Shown: one piece after another, positions 11,591 through 22,900 of the stretch
How the letters are laid out: every line of letters starts with the position of its first letter
How positions within the stretch are numbered: the first letter of the stretch is position 1
Source: Tubulanus polymorphus
Lineage: Eukaryota; Nemertea; Palaeonemertea; Tubulaniformes; Tubulanidae
NCBI RefSeq assembly: GCF_964204645.1
Contig: NC_134027.1
Location: 115,001 to 162,500, forward strand
Reading direction: 5' to 3'
Length of the DNA: 47,500 nucleotides
Position numbers and translations under genes: made by a program
The notes under the pieces: generated by a model
What the model was told of the DNA's origin: nothing
The model's database searches: none
What the model saw: the letters and a program-made list of their open reading frames with translations, nothing else

Positions 11591-11941
11591 TTTCTACATG
11601 CAAACTGTCTAAAAAAAAGTGAAATTGTATCATAAGAAAAATCATTACAAAAATCATTTCAACCTTTCAAAAAATGCCCAAAATTCTCGTTATCTTTGTT
11701 ACTTGTTGGGTATCGCTATTACTGATGTCGGGGTCGGAAAGGAGAGGGTTAAAACTGAGGGTGTTTCTATATTAACTGTAAAAGCGACCGAATCTATCTA
11801 CTAGATTTTAGTTACATTACAAACACAGCAGTTTTATCAATTCCTACTCATATATCTATCGATTATGGTGACAGATTTTTGTGTTTTATAAATACAGTAA
11901 CTCGATTATGCCAACCAGATAGGTCGTCGTGTTACCATATC
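11591..11941. other. Spacer between tRNA-Pro fragment and gene
   Basis: AT-rich, no gene seen. Confidence 0.5.
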
Positions 11942-12013
11942 GGCCTGTTGGTCTAGTGGTATGATTCTCGCTTTGGGTGCGAGAGGCCCCGGGTTCGAAT
12001 CCCGGACAGGCCC
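11942..12013 (+). tRNA. tRNA-Pro (anticodon UGG)
   Basis: 72 nt. The acceptor GGCCTGT (11942-11948) pairs with ACAGGCC (12006-12012); discriminator C at 12013. The anticodon loop TTTGGGT holds TGG at 11974-11976. The B box GGTTCGAATCC is intact and a T5 Pol III terminator follows at 12021-12025. No intron, no encoded CCA. All features are consistent with a functional nuclear tRNA gene. Confidence 0.97.
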
Positions 12014-12020
12014 CGTGATA

Positions 12021-12025
12021 TTTTT
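12021..12025 (+). terminator. Pol III T5 terminator of tRNA-Pro
   Basis: Five T residues 8 bp after the tRNA end, the standard RNA polymerase III stop. Confidence 0.7.
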
Positions 12026-13206
12026 GATGTCACTTTATGCGTGAATGACTTTTTGCCAATTCGTCCTCCCCTCTCTCCCAACCTCCCTCTCTACCTCCCT
12101 CCCTCTCTCCCTCTCCCTTCTTCTCTTCTCTCTCTCTCTATCTGTGGTGATATATAAATTTGTGAATCTCATGAATAAATACTGTGCACTGTTCACACTT
12201 TCATTGAATTGCAAAATACATACTACAACAGACCGCACGAACTACAGCTAGCGTTCTGTGCCGGGAAATTAAGTGCTTTGTATTTGTTTTGGTATTTCCA
12301 GAGTAATGACAGACAGTGAAATAAACGGGCGAGCGAGAGGGGGTATGAGGGGAGGAGGGGGGGGGGTGCGACCGTCACTGGAATCGAGCATCAATTATTG
12401 TATGTATATATCACGGATATCCAGCAGCAGTGAATACATCACATTACACTGTGTGGATCTCCCGCTTCAATATCGCATCGGTGAACGACTCGATATTCTG
12501 TGAAAGGGAGGTAGAAATGGAGGAAATTTTGGGAGGTCAGAGATAGCGTAATTGAGGGGTTCATAAAAACCTGGAAGGGAAGAGAGTGGGAGATAGAGAA
12601 GGGAGAGAGGGTGAGTGAAGAGAGAGAGAGAGTTGGTTCAGGGTGAGAGAGAAGAGAGGAGGAGAATGAGGTATGAAGGAGGGTTGTATATTTGCCCCCA
12701 GGTTGACTCAGTGTAACTATATCTACTGCAGTGATCTCTAGCCGGGTGTATGAATTTTTTATTCACGACAGGCGCATCATTGAATTTGCATGCATGATAC
12801 CTAAAGCAAGAAGAAATAAGGCAATTACAGAATGGCTGTTATCATGTATGGGCGATGGCATAACTCTGGCTTGTCATCACCTATCTTATTTCCGGAATAA
12901 TCAACTGTACTTCTTTAATCTGAGCGAAGTTTCTGTGTTCAGTGAGAGCGGAGAGAGAAGAGAGAGAGAGAGAGAGAGGAGAGAGGAGAGAGTAGAGAAG
13001 AGAGAGGAGAGAAGAGAGAGGGATGATTTCCATACTCGCACACTGACACACGCGCTGCTAATAAACTTATTCATCACGATTCGCATGAAAGAATAGATTG
13101 ATGAACACTAGCAGCAGATCACAACCACCGCAGTCGCCTAGCAACACAATAATACTTTATTACGTCAAAGATGATGAGATGCCGAGAGATGATGACGGTC
13201 GGTTGT
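12026..13206. other. Polypurine/polypyrimidine-rich non-coding stretch
   Basis: Pyrimidine tract about 12065-12140, G10 run at 12357-12366, purine tracts about 12575-12680 and 12945-13022. Open frames here are low-complexity Arg/Glu or Ser/Leu translations of the tracts. No gene seen. Confidence 0.6.
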
Positions 13207-13689
13207 AGAATCCCAGACCAGCATCATCAAGCCCGATATCAGAATCCAAGACCAGCATCATCCAGCCCCGATATCAGAATCCCAGACCAGCATCATCCAG
13301 CCCCGATATCAGAATCCCAGACCAGCATCATCCAGCCCCGATATCAGAATCCCAGACCAGCATCATCCAGCCCCGATATCAGAATCCCAGACCAGCATCA
13401 TCCAGCCCCGATATCAGAATCCCAGACCAGCATCATCCAGCCCCGATATCAGAATCCCAGACCAGCATCATCCAGCCCCGATATCAGAATCCCAGACCAG
13501 CATCATCCAGCCCCGATATCAGAATCCCAGACCAGCATCATCCAGCCCCGATATCAGAATCCCAGACCAGCATCATCCAGCCCCGATATCAGAATCCCAG
13601 ACCAGCATCATCCAGCCCCGATATCAGAATCCCAGACCAGCATCATCCAGCCCCGATATCAGAATCCCAGACCAGCATCATCCAGCCCG
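13207..13689 (+). repeat. 35-bp minisatellite, 13.8 copies
   Basis: Unit begins AGAATCCCAGACCAGCATCA and ends GATATC. Apart from the first two copies, the units are almost identical. Because 35 is not a multiple of three, a frame passes through all three phases and repeats every 105 nt as a 35-residue peptide with PASSSP, IPDQHH and SESQTS segments. The frame (13171-13692) starts ATG but has no other protein-like feature. Confidence 0.95.
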
Positions 13690-16090
13690 TAACTCTCCCA
13701 GCGGTAACGTATCTATAAACAATCACATTTTCAATTATGTTTGTTTAAGTTTAAAAAAATGTTTACCAGAAAAAGGCCCAAAGTATCAAATGAACAAAGT
13801 AAATAAAACTCTCTTATTATCCACGGTGGCCTCTTACACGACATGGATGGAATATCTCTCACTCACTGTTCATCCATCATAACCACCTACCCGACCGTTT
13901 AATCCGCTATTTAATAGTTATTCTTGTTCCATTATGTTTTTGATTTAATCGCAGACAGGTGATGAAAGTCCGACAGAGTGTTCTCTGATTGATCGTCCTC
14001 GTCTCTCCACCCCGTCACCCCCGTCACCCCCGGGGTCGGCAGAATCTTCGTAAAGACGATTATTATTGAATTGAATTATTGTTTTACGTCTCTAGACGAG
14101 AAACAAAAACGATTAAAACATCTCACGAGGTTAATCCGTTAATCCGTTAATAACACGAATCTTTATGAATAATAGAATCAGTATTTACTGGTTAATCAGA
14201 GGGTGGTATTGAATTCTCGCCCTCTCGCCCTCTACCTTTCCCCGTCGATCGGGATAAGCCGTTTTTATAATTACAGATATTTGCACCTGTTTTATGAACA
14301 GGACAACATCAAACATCGATGCGCAGAAAGATTATCCGGAATAAAAATTCTCAAGCTTCTGCAGCTGTGGCCATCATCGTTTCATCGTCGCAAACTCGTT
14401 ATCAAATAACGCGCATCTCGATTAAAAATAAGCAGTGTTTATCGCGTTTCATTATTGAGTTTTCAGCTCGGCCTATACACGATCTGAAACCCGGCTGGAA
14501 TCTAAGCGGGTGGTTTTGGGACTACTACCTTCCTATTGAGGTCGCGGTCCTTATTGTTAAGACCGAATTTGTCGCCGCAAATTTGAAAACATCTTGATGG
14601 GAAATGGTTATCATTTTGCATCCTTTACGCGGCTGCTTTGTCTCAACCCATCATTTTTTATCGGAACCTCGGAACCTGCCTGAAACATTTTCTTTGAACG
14701 TGAGAAGGGTTCTATTGGTTGGCTTCGCGAAACTGGAACCAAACCAAAGACTTTTCGACCGATGAGACTTTCACAATTTAAAGATCAATACCGAGTCCAG
14801 TCCAGCATGCCGTCGAATAGTTTTCATCTTACAACATTTAACCGTTAATTATGAAGACATATGAAGGCGAGTGAATTTGAAGTAGTTACAAATATCAGGA
14901 TTAGAATCGAATCGAGCAGTTTGAATTCATTATATTTAACAGGACAGATGCGACTGATATGTGAATAGAAGTGACTGTCCCCGATGAGTGCGCTCTTGAG
15001 GATCAGTCAAACTTTAAAGTACAACTTCAAACGGTCGGATAAGGTCAACTACTTCCTAATCCACGAGTAGAGAATCATCTGGTATTATATTTAAATCTCA
15101 GTTTATATCACCATTATAATAAATACTCCAGGCGTATCTCATATTCTAGATGTATTAATCTGATAGTATTCGGATTAAAGGATTATTGATTTGAGATATC
15201 CCTGAAGGCGATATTTTCACGGATATCAACATCAAGTCGGCTGAAGATCGATAGTTATAACATTGTATCTACACGTGGATTCTGGACACAACAACTGTGG
15301 AGCCCCCTACCGGCCCATAACGAATATATATATTAGGATGTCTTAGCGTAGGGGAGTAGATATACAGCGATACCCATGGACCATAGTGCGGTTTTCTCCG
15401 CTATCACGATCTCCACCCTACAGGGCTCAAGGCCTCGAGGGTCGATTTAAATGGCAGATTTAGGCAGTTCTCAGTTAACATTTGACCTTTCAGTTAGAAA
15501 ATCGCAAATTCTAACTCTGCTGTCGAAGTGGAACCGGGGGTCTTGGGGAGTTTACAGAATTGAACAGGAATTGAGAATTATACAATATATTCAAATTGAT
15601 TGTGAATTCAATTTTCATTTCAGTTAACCTAAAATCTTCTGAAATTACTATGGAAAAAACAAAATGGCCGCCAACATAAATATCAATACTATACCGATGT
15701 GTTTATTGTAATATGAATAAACGATTTGAATTGAATTTATATCATTTAAAGATAAATAGATGTCGCTGATGATGTATTCTAATATATGTAATTATAGCGA
15801 CGAGTGAAGCATGGTTGTGTCGCTGCTATAATCGCTTAATACTAGTCAATGATGAATGCGATGTCAGCTGATCCCAAGGGCCGATCGTAATTCATTTGCA
15901 GACTAACAACAACCTACAGTCTTAATAATAGATTTATCTTCTTGATAATAATATCCATCGGATTAGCAAAGTTTGCTCATTTTCGGTCACGTGGTGTCAC
16001 GTGGTGTCACATAGAGCGACAGAGAGAGAGAGAGAGAGAGAGCGAGAAACATGTCTCTTGATCTACCATCTGTTTATCACCAAGATCCGC
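13690..16090. other. Non-coding stretch
   Basis: No gene recognised. At about 15658-15672 there is AAAATGGCCGCC, a YY1-like word, and at about 15690-15740 an AT-rich tract with GATTTGAATTGAATT that resembles the 3' tail of a retroposon. A 10-bp repeat TCACGTGGTG lies at about 15987-16013 and a GA run at about 16018-16042. Confidence 0.5.
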
Positions 16091-16240
16091 TTCCACGTCA
16101 GTTCAGGACTCAGTTCCACAACTCAGGACCCAGTTCCACAGTTCTGGACTCAGTTCCACAGCTCAGGACTCAGTTCCACAGTTCTGGACTCAGTTCCCCA
16201 GCTCAGGACTCAGTTCCACAGCTCAGGACTCGGTTCCACA
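16091..16240 (+). repeat. 20-bp tandem array, about 7 copies
   Basis: Units such as TTCCACAGCTCAGGACTCAG in 20-bp register from 16114. This is the same family as the larger array at 46181-46540 and as solo copies elsewhere in the window (on the opposite strand reading AACTGTGGAACTGGGTCC). Confidence 0.85.
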
Positions 16241-16670
16241 AATTTAACCTATTTCTATGTATTACTTCAATAAATCATTCGCATCAATACTAAATACAGC
16301 GTAGTGTATTCAAGTAAATGTTATTCCAACTAAATTTTAACTTGAGCGTGAATCTCAATTTCAAATTTGCATCTTTAAACAAACCATTCTAAAATACACA
16401 CGAATAAAGCATCGTCTTCGCCACTCATTAAGTTCAACCAATTTTTCGTTTTCAAAAAATTCTTTCGCACTTTTTAACGTCAACGATGAAAATCTACGTT
16501 TGAAATCATCGATAACAAAAGACGCGTAACAAAGCGAAAAGAAAAATCCGCCAGAAATCGTTTACAGATTGCGTAAATAGCGTCTTCATCGATTAACATC
16601 ATCGGATTTCATCCAGTGAATAATTGTGTCAATTTTTACAGTTTGTCCGTCGAAGTTATTCAATTATGTA

Positions 16671-16675
16671 GCAGT

Positions 16676-16705
<30 letters not shown>
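16671..16705 (+). repeat. CAG trinucleotide run
   Basis: About 11 consecutive GCA/CAG triplets with one interruption (GTA), followed by GCGACC. It lies inside a 65-codon open frame giving a poly-Ala stretch, but there is no evidence that the frame is translated. Confidence 0.9.
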
Positions 16706-16708
<3 letters not shown>

Positions 16709-17259
16709 CGTTTATGAATGTCTCTCTCCTCGCTTCGCTTCTCAGTCAACGCGCGATGATTTCATATTATATCAATATTGCGATGGCGGCAATTGTCGCA
16801 TCAGTGTCAGGTTTAACAGCTGATAATAGGCTCTATTATATTGTCAATATCCCCTTCTAGTCATCTTTCATTACCGTGTTAATATGCTGTCAAACAAATT
16901 GATCTTCTGCCAGTCTCTGCGCTCTCTCTCTCCTCTCTAGCGATGAGTTATGAAAGTCTTATGATTGGTAGATCGAATATTATACCGACAGCCAATCGGC
17001 GTACAGAGATTTATTAGAGATTAATAAGCGGATGAGAAGGATGCTGGTGCTGCTGATGCTGCTGCTGCAGTGATGCTGGAAGCTCACTGGTTGCAGTAGT
17101 AACGGCACAAAATGAAAATGATAAGACTTACCGTTGATACAAAGCGGAACAAATAGTTCGGGGTCTGAATTTCAATATCATCAGTTTATTTCACAGATAC
17201 CAGTTTTCAATCTGAAATGAAAAATAGTCCTTTATAAACATAAACAGTCTATCTGCATT

Positions 17260-17520
17260 TTCTCTCTCTCCTCTCTCCCTTCTCCTCTCTCTGCTCTCTC
17301 CTCTCTTCTCACCCACTCTCTCCTCTCTACCTATCTTTACCTCTGACCTCTCTCCCCACTCCTCTCTCTCCTCTCCTCTCTCCTCTCTCCTCTCCTCTCT
17401 TCTCTCCTCTCTCCTCTCTCTGCTCTCTCCTCTCTCCTCACCCACTCTCTCCTCTCTACCTATCTTTACCTCTGACCTCTGTCCCCCTCTCCCTCCCCTC
17501 TCCTCTCTCTCCTCTCTACC
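17260..17520 (+). repeat. Pyrimidine-rich block with 129-bp duplication
   Basis: C/T-rich. A segment with CACCCACTCTC, TACCTATCTTTACCTCTGAC occurs twice, offset by 129 bp (anchor GCTCTCTC at 17293 and 17422), and its TACCTATG end recurs partly at about 17517. Confidence 0.8.
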
Positions 17521-18944
17521 TATGGATAGCACGTTAGAATGGCTGTGTCACTGGTTGTGTATGGATGTCATCCCCGGAGACATTATTTCCACTCGCATTC
17601 TTTACATTTGTGTTGTGTGAATTTTTCATTACTAGATCTAAGTGCACACAGTGCGCGTCGAGTTGTCTTCTGTTTGATGCTCGCTCGAGCACCGACAGAA
17701 ACAGATATGATTATATTTCGCCGGTGGTTCCTAGATTTATATTCTGACTGCATCAATGCCGTAATGCTTTAATGTTTGACAGACTCAATCTCTAGGGGTA
17801 GGGGGCAAATAGATAGATAGCTTTTATGAAGGAGCTAGTAAATTGGATGTTTGATATAGGAAGACCATACACTTTCGTATCCTCAGTAGAATACGATAGC
17901 GGCGACGACGACGGTCGACGAGGATACTTTTTTTTTCTTCATTTTCCGCGCAAGAAAAATAAGCCGGTCGGAAATGTGAAAATGTGTCTGGTGTATTTTA
18001 CTCGCAATTTATCGTTGATGAAATGAACGGGAATATTTGAAAGTATCCGCCGGCAGATCGTGGTCAATATTTAATTTATTTCTAGGCAAATTCCAGTGGA
18101 TTCTACTCTGATCTTGTAATCGATGAAATGGCCGTGAAATAAACGCAAATATTTGGAAGTATCTCCAGCAATTTGTGGTCGATTTCTGGTTTCTCTCTGG
18201 GCACAAGAGACAGCAGCGCATTGTGGGCTGAATTTGATTTCAGGTTAGGTTTGAATCAAAGAATTCAAATCAGTCAGATTTTTGTTCAGAACTATGAAAT
18301 TGGTTCTTGGGTCAAATGAAACTCCATCTGAGATCATTTCATCTTGTCGGGGATAAATGTAAGATTTTTCAAATGGCTGAGAATCCTACAAAGAGCGAAA
18401 TTATGGAACGAAATTACCCAAAACCTTGCATCACTTCACTTCGCAATAAGCTCTTGTGTCAAATAGTCTGAAATCCCGCCGATGATTTGGTTCTAATTTT
18501 TCTATTGTGTCCTAAAATATCCCCTTCGAGTTCGACTAAGTCGCTAAAACCAAAACGAATAAAACAGCGTCGCTAGAGGAATGGAACTGGGATCAGACGT
18601 CAGTTACCAATCGTTCATCTCTTTAAGCTTTCTACTTATTATGAATAATTAGAATGTTTGAGAAATTCGAGTTTTAGATTTAACGTGTATCAGACATTGC
18701 GAACAATACGACCCTGATGAACTGTCGTCGAGTATCCCCGCACACGGCTCTCAGGGGTAATGATCGGTCGGTGTCTGTGCCGACCATAATCGAGTTGAAT
18801 CCAAACAGAGATACCCGTTCCCGCGTCGACTCAAAACATTGATCTTTGACGTATTAAACGATGACAGTTCAAACTGAGATGTCGATTTTAAAAAGATCAA
18901 TTTCTTCTTCGCTGCAGCCACTGTATCAGCAATAAACGAAGCTG

Positions 18945-18992
18945 GGATTCGACTCCGAAAGGACTATGCGGCCGAGTTAGCGCCAGTGTTTA
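18945..18992 (-). mobile_element. tRNA-like (SINE-type) fragment, weak
   Basis: The minus strand has TGGCGCTAACTCGG (A-box-like) and GGAGTCGAATCCC (B-box-like) about 31 bp apart, closer than in a real tRNA. There is no acceptor stem. It could be the head of a tRNA-derived SINE or a chance match. Confidence 0.25.
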
Positions 18993-19414
18993 TTCTGTTT
19001 GGACATATTACCAGAATGAACTTTTAAAACTATATGACTCTAAAATAGCACCATTTCTGATTTTCTCATAGAAACCACCTTAACCTATAATGAGTTTCGA
19101 CAATGGAATTTTGAATTCAAACCTTGCCGATTTGTTCGAGTGATGTGGCATTAAATTGTGCATTCTTTATCCAATAGCAAAACAGGAATAAATGAATACC
19201 TTGCTCCGTGGACGTATGAACTAAAATAGTTTAGTCTAGTTAATAAGTCCATGTTTGGTCTTGCCTAACTTTGAACCACATATTGGTGGTCGACCGTCAG
19301 TCTTAATAAGTTATTAAGATTGAATAGAGAATTTATGTCCAATATGTTGAATTTTATGTCCAATATTAGTAAAATCTACAAGCAATCGATTGTTCGTTAT
19401 AGGTAAAATAACCC

Positions 19415-19500
19415 ATCAAATCAAAAACCAATAGACACAACATTTCGACCTCTTTCTCAAGAGACTACGTATCTTCAGGTGTGAAATATCTATAATTGAA
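19415..19500 (-). mobile_element. Penelope-type terminal fragment with hammerhead-like motif
   Basis: On the minus strand CTGAAGA (19478-19472), a stem-loop (GTCTCTT, GAGA loop, AAGAGGT), then GAAA (19446-19443), a two-base stem with loop, and a GTC triplet (19436-19434) follow the hammerhead ribozyme order. Minimal hammerheads with very short stem III and this wording are known from Penelope-like retroelement terminal repeats. Here six unpaired bases follow CTGAAGA and stem I is not evident, so the ribozyme looks decayed. No Penelope reverse transcriptase or GIY-YIG ORF is seen nearby. Confidence 0.45.
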
Positions 19501-20721
19501 TAAACATCTTATATTACTGAATATAGAGTCAAATGGAAACTGGGATAAAAATCTGTGATGCGTTTAAAGTGGATGGCGACGGCTCAGATATTACTGTGAG
19601 AACCGAAACAGAAGTTTCTGCTACGATTATTGGAGCATCTGGAACTCGTGATGATTCCGCGTGTCTATCGGGTTTTTTCATTCTCTTATTGATCATAACT
19701 AACTGTATTTACAGGAAACAAAGGAACCTTTGTCGGTTTAAACGCTACATTTACCGAGGTATTCTCTTAAGCAGATGACGATCTCTGCGTGAATTTTCAA
19801 ATAATGCGTTAAAATGTACAAAATCACTAGTTCTAGAACAAACGTACGGAGTCGATTTATCAAGTCAAGCCAAACCCAATGTTTTGGGTCAATGTAAAAC
19901 CCATTACTTTGGTACTAGGTCCTGAGTCAAATCAAACCCACACAATTGTGGAACTGGGTCCAGGGTCAAATACAAGCCGCGCAATTGTGGAACTGGTTCC
20001 AGAATTAAATTCGATCAACTTTCTTTTATATTCGCTTATTGCTATTAAGAATCATTTCGTTAAAACTCGTCGCTGAAACGAAGCCCGTAAGAAAGATCAT
20101 CGTCATCCAAATTACTCCGCAGCAGCAGCTACTGTATCAGCTACTGTAGCAGCATCCATTGTCATTTAGAAAATTACAATTTAGCATTCAGTAATGCGCG
20201 CATCTCTCTCACTCAGTCAATCGATCATAGTTAACAACGATCCATCACTAGATCTTACTGAAGTAAATCCCATTAATTCTTCACAGTTATCAGTTTTCTA
20301 TATAATCACTGTTTCAGCTATAATGACCCCTTCATCCGTTTGTCGCGCTTCCCATTTTGTTTAGCGATGTCCTGAATTAACAGTGAAAATATGCCCGAAA
20401 ATGACGCGCTCTCTTTTGTCATAATTATAAGTTGACACTTGTAGATGCTTGGCCTATAACGTGTATCATGCGGAGATATTAGAATATCCGTTGTTTTTCA
20501 TGGTACAGATAGTAATGAGTCAATTATCTATTGTCACTCCTACCGACCAGTCAAATAAAAACTGCAACATATCACGACATGTATTCCTCCTACCTCATCA
20601 TCAGCGGCGGTGGAGGCTGTGACACGAGGGGCTGCTTTAAACACAAATATTAACATTGTAAAGTATTTAAAGTGATAGGTTAGACTTGAAGACGTAATCA
20701 ATGGCAATAATCGTTAATGAG

Positions 20722-20866
20722 ACCTTCCATTCCCTCCCTCCTTCCTCTCCCTTCCATCTCTCTCTCCCTCTCTCCCTCTCTCCCTCTCTCCCTCCCTCCC
20801 TCTCTCCCTCTCTCCCTCCCCCCTCTCTCCCTCCCTCCCTCCCTCCCCCTCTCTCCCTCTCTCTTC
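20722..20866 (+). repeat. CCCT/CTCC-rich pyrimidine tract
   Basis: Nearly pure C/T for about 145 bp, mainly CTCC and CTCTCCCT words. Confidence 0.85.
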
Positions 20867-21580
20867 ACGAGCAGTGAGTATAGTTGTAGCCCTATAATCT
20901 CATATTTGTAAGTTGTGGTATATCAACACCCTTCTAGCCCCGTAGTGAATTGGCAGTGAACAGTCACGGATAGTCTGTGCTGTAGTCTAAGCTTCCCGAA
21001 TCCCGGAGGTGTTAGGAGGGGAGAGGTGGAGGGTGGTACGATGGCTTAGGACACCCTGATATACTCTCACGGCTGTATAAAACGGACTGATAAAGATGCT
21101 GACAGGCTTTGTGAGGTACATTATATGTAAGTTGTTGATCTGATATTTTTCTAGGGTGGATGATATGTTGTTATTTTTTTTCACTCCGGTCTCAGCGTCT
21201 GAACGCGTCACTCTAATAATGATTGATTGTATACACGCCATACTGTTTATCAACTTCCGTTTATCTTGTCGTATATGATGCGACATTGGGTGTTAATTTA
21301 CACACAGCCCAGGAAACGATCGGAACCTTCTGAAAGACGACGCAAACTGTTTAAAGTGGAATATTTCTCAGTTTTTGTTTCCGCTGTCGCACGTTGACAC
21401 ACGATATCGAAACGATGATAAATGACCTTGGAAGCAGTAGTAGAATTCACGCAGACGGCGCTGGGACGGCGCCCGCCTCGATATCAAATGAACAGTTTCC
21501 TGATTGACACCACCAATAAAATCACGATCGAGTTTAACTGTTTAAATCAAGATCCAAAAATGATTTCACTGATGATGTGT

Positions 21581-21801
21581 TGGTGTTGCTGCTGCTGTTG
21601 GTGCTAGTGCTGGTGCCGTTGTTGTTGGCGCTACCAGTGCTGGTGCTGGTGCTACCAATGCTGCTGCTGGCGCTACCAGTGCTGCTGCTGCTATGCTAGT
21701 GCTGCGGCTGGGGTTGTTGTTGGTACTGCTAGTGCTGTTGCTGCTGCTGCTGCTGCTGCTACTGTGGTTGGTGGTTGTGCTGGTGCTGGTATTGGTGCTG
21801 T
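21581..21801 (+). repeat. CTG/GTT imperfect trinucleotide block
   Basis: About 220 bp of CTG, GTT, GTG and GCT triplets with TGCTGGTGCTGGTGCT-like sub-repeats and a pure CTG core near 21740. The minus strand gives an open Ser/Thr/Ala-rich frame of 106 codons, consistent with a by-product of the repeat. Confidence 0.85.
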
Positions 21802-22339
21802 GTATAACAGTATCCCCGGGTTCATGAGTCAAATTGAACCTAACCGGACACTGTGGTGTGCTTTGTGAGGGGTATGCTGTACGCACCCCCTAACTGTGTG
21901 GGGAGGGTGTGTAGTGTATATTCCAGTTGTAGTTTATAAGATGGCGGCGATGGGTGCTGCACGGGGCGGCGCGGTGACGCGTTGCGGTTAACGCCGCTGC
22001 CGACGATGCATATTTTCAGTGACATTCTGACGACTGCGGCGACGTAACCGTGGTGACGTGTGGTGACACTCAGAGTGCGGCAAAACCTAGTAATTTGTTG
22101 GCGCAAGATTGATGGCAAGAAAATTCGGATATGTAATTCCAAAATGTCGATTAATGTTGGGCAGAGAGAGAGAGGCAGAGTTAGAATTACTTCGGTCAAA
22201 CTAGACGATGATTTATTATTTGGCTGCCGCGAGAAAATTTGATGAAAGAGAAATTAAGAGATGGTTTTCTGCGGCGTTCAGTGATTGCATTATCAAAGAC
22301 GATCAGACGATCAGACTAGCTGCTGCATTCGTGCATTCA

Positions 22340-22900
22340 GCTGCCTCTTTCTCTGCCTCTCTCCTCCCTCGCTTCCCATGAGCCTATCCATCTCTCCTTC
22401 CTGTGCCCCCTCTCTCCCTCTCCTTGTCTCCTCTCCCCCTCTCCTCTCTCCCTCTCCTTGTCTCCTCTCTCCCTCTCCTTGTCTCCTCTCCCCCTTTCCT
22501 CTCTCCCTCTCCTTGTCTCCTCTCCCCCTCTCCTCTCTCCCTCTCCTTGTCTCCTCTCCCCCTCTCCTCTCTCCCTCTCCTTGTCTCCTCTCCCCCTCTC
22601 CTCTCTCCCTCTCCTTGTCTCCTCTCTCCATCTCCTTGTCTCCTCTCCCCCTTTCCTCTCTCCCTCTCCTTGTCTCCTCTCCCCCTCTCCTCTCTCCCTC
22701 TCCTTGTCTCCTCTCCCCCTTTCCTCTCTCCCTCTCCTTGTCTCCTCTCCCCCTCTCCTCTTTCCCTCTCCTTGTCTCCTCTCCCCCTTTCCTCTCTCCC
22801 TCTCCTTGTCTCCTCTCCCCCTTTCCTCTCTCCCTCTCCTTGTCTCCTCCCCCCTCTCCTCTCTCCCTCTCCTTGTCTCCTCTCTCGCTCCCTCTCAGAC
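22340..22900 (+). repeat. 34-bp pyrimidine-rich tandem array
   Basis: Repeats of about 34 bp combining CTCTCCCTCTCCTTGTCTC and CTCTCCCCCT blocks, with C/T substitutions and some shortened units. All three plus frames stay open, and the resulting Ser/Leu/Pro frames (up to 217 codons) are low complexity. Confidence 0.9.

Larger units (their letters stand above)
16241..19414. other. Non-coding stretch
   Basis: No gene recognised. Contents: a CAG run (16671-16705), a CTG-rich patch (about 17042-17073), a C/T-rich duplicated block (17260-17520), a degenerate tandem duplication of about 110 bp (about 18010-18215), and a tRNA-like B-box segment on the minus strand (about 18945-18992). Confidence 0.5.
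19501..22339. other. Non-coding stretch
   Basis: No gene recognised. It holds two solo copies of the dispersed 20-bp word (about 19945-20003), a C/T tract (20722-20866), a CTG-rich region (21581-21801) and an AAGATGGCGGC YY1-like word at about 21941. Confidence 0.5.

Noticed and set aside
21566-21886. Ser/Thr/Ala-rich protein on the minus strand
   Set aside because: By-product of the CTG/GTT triplet block.
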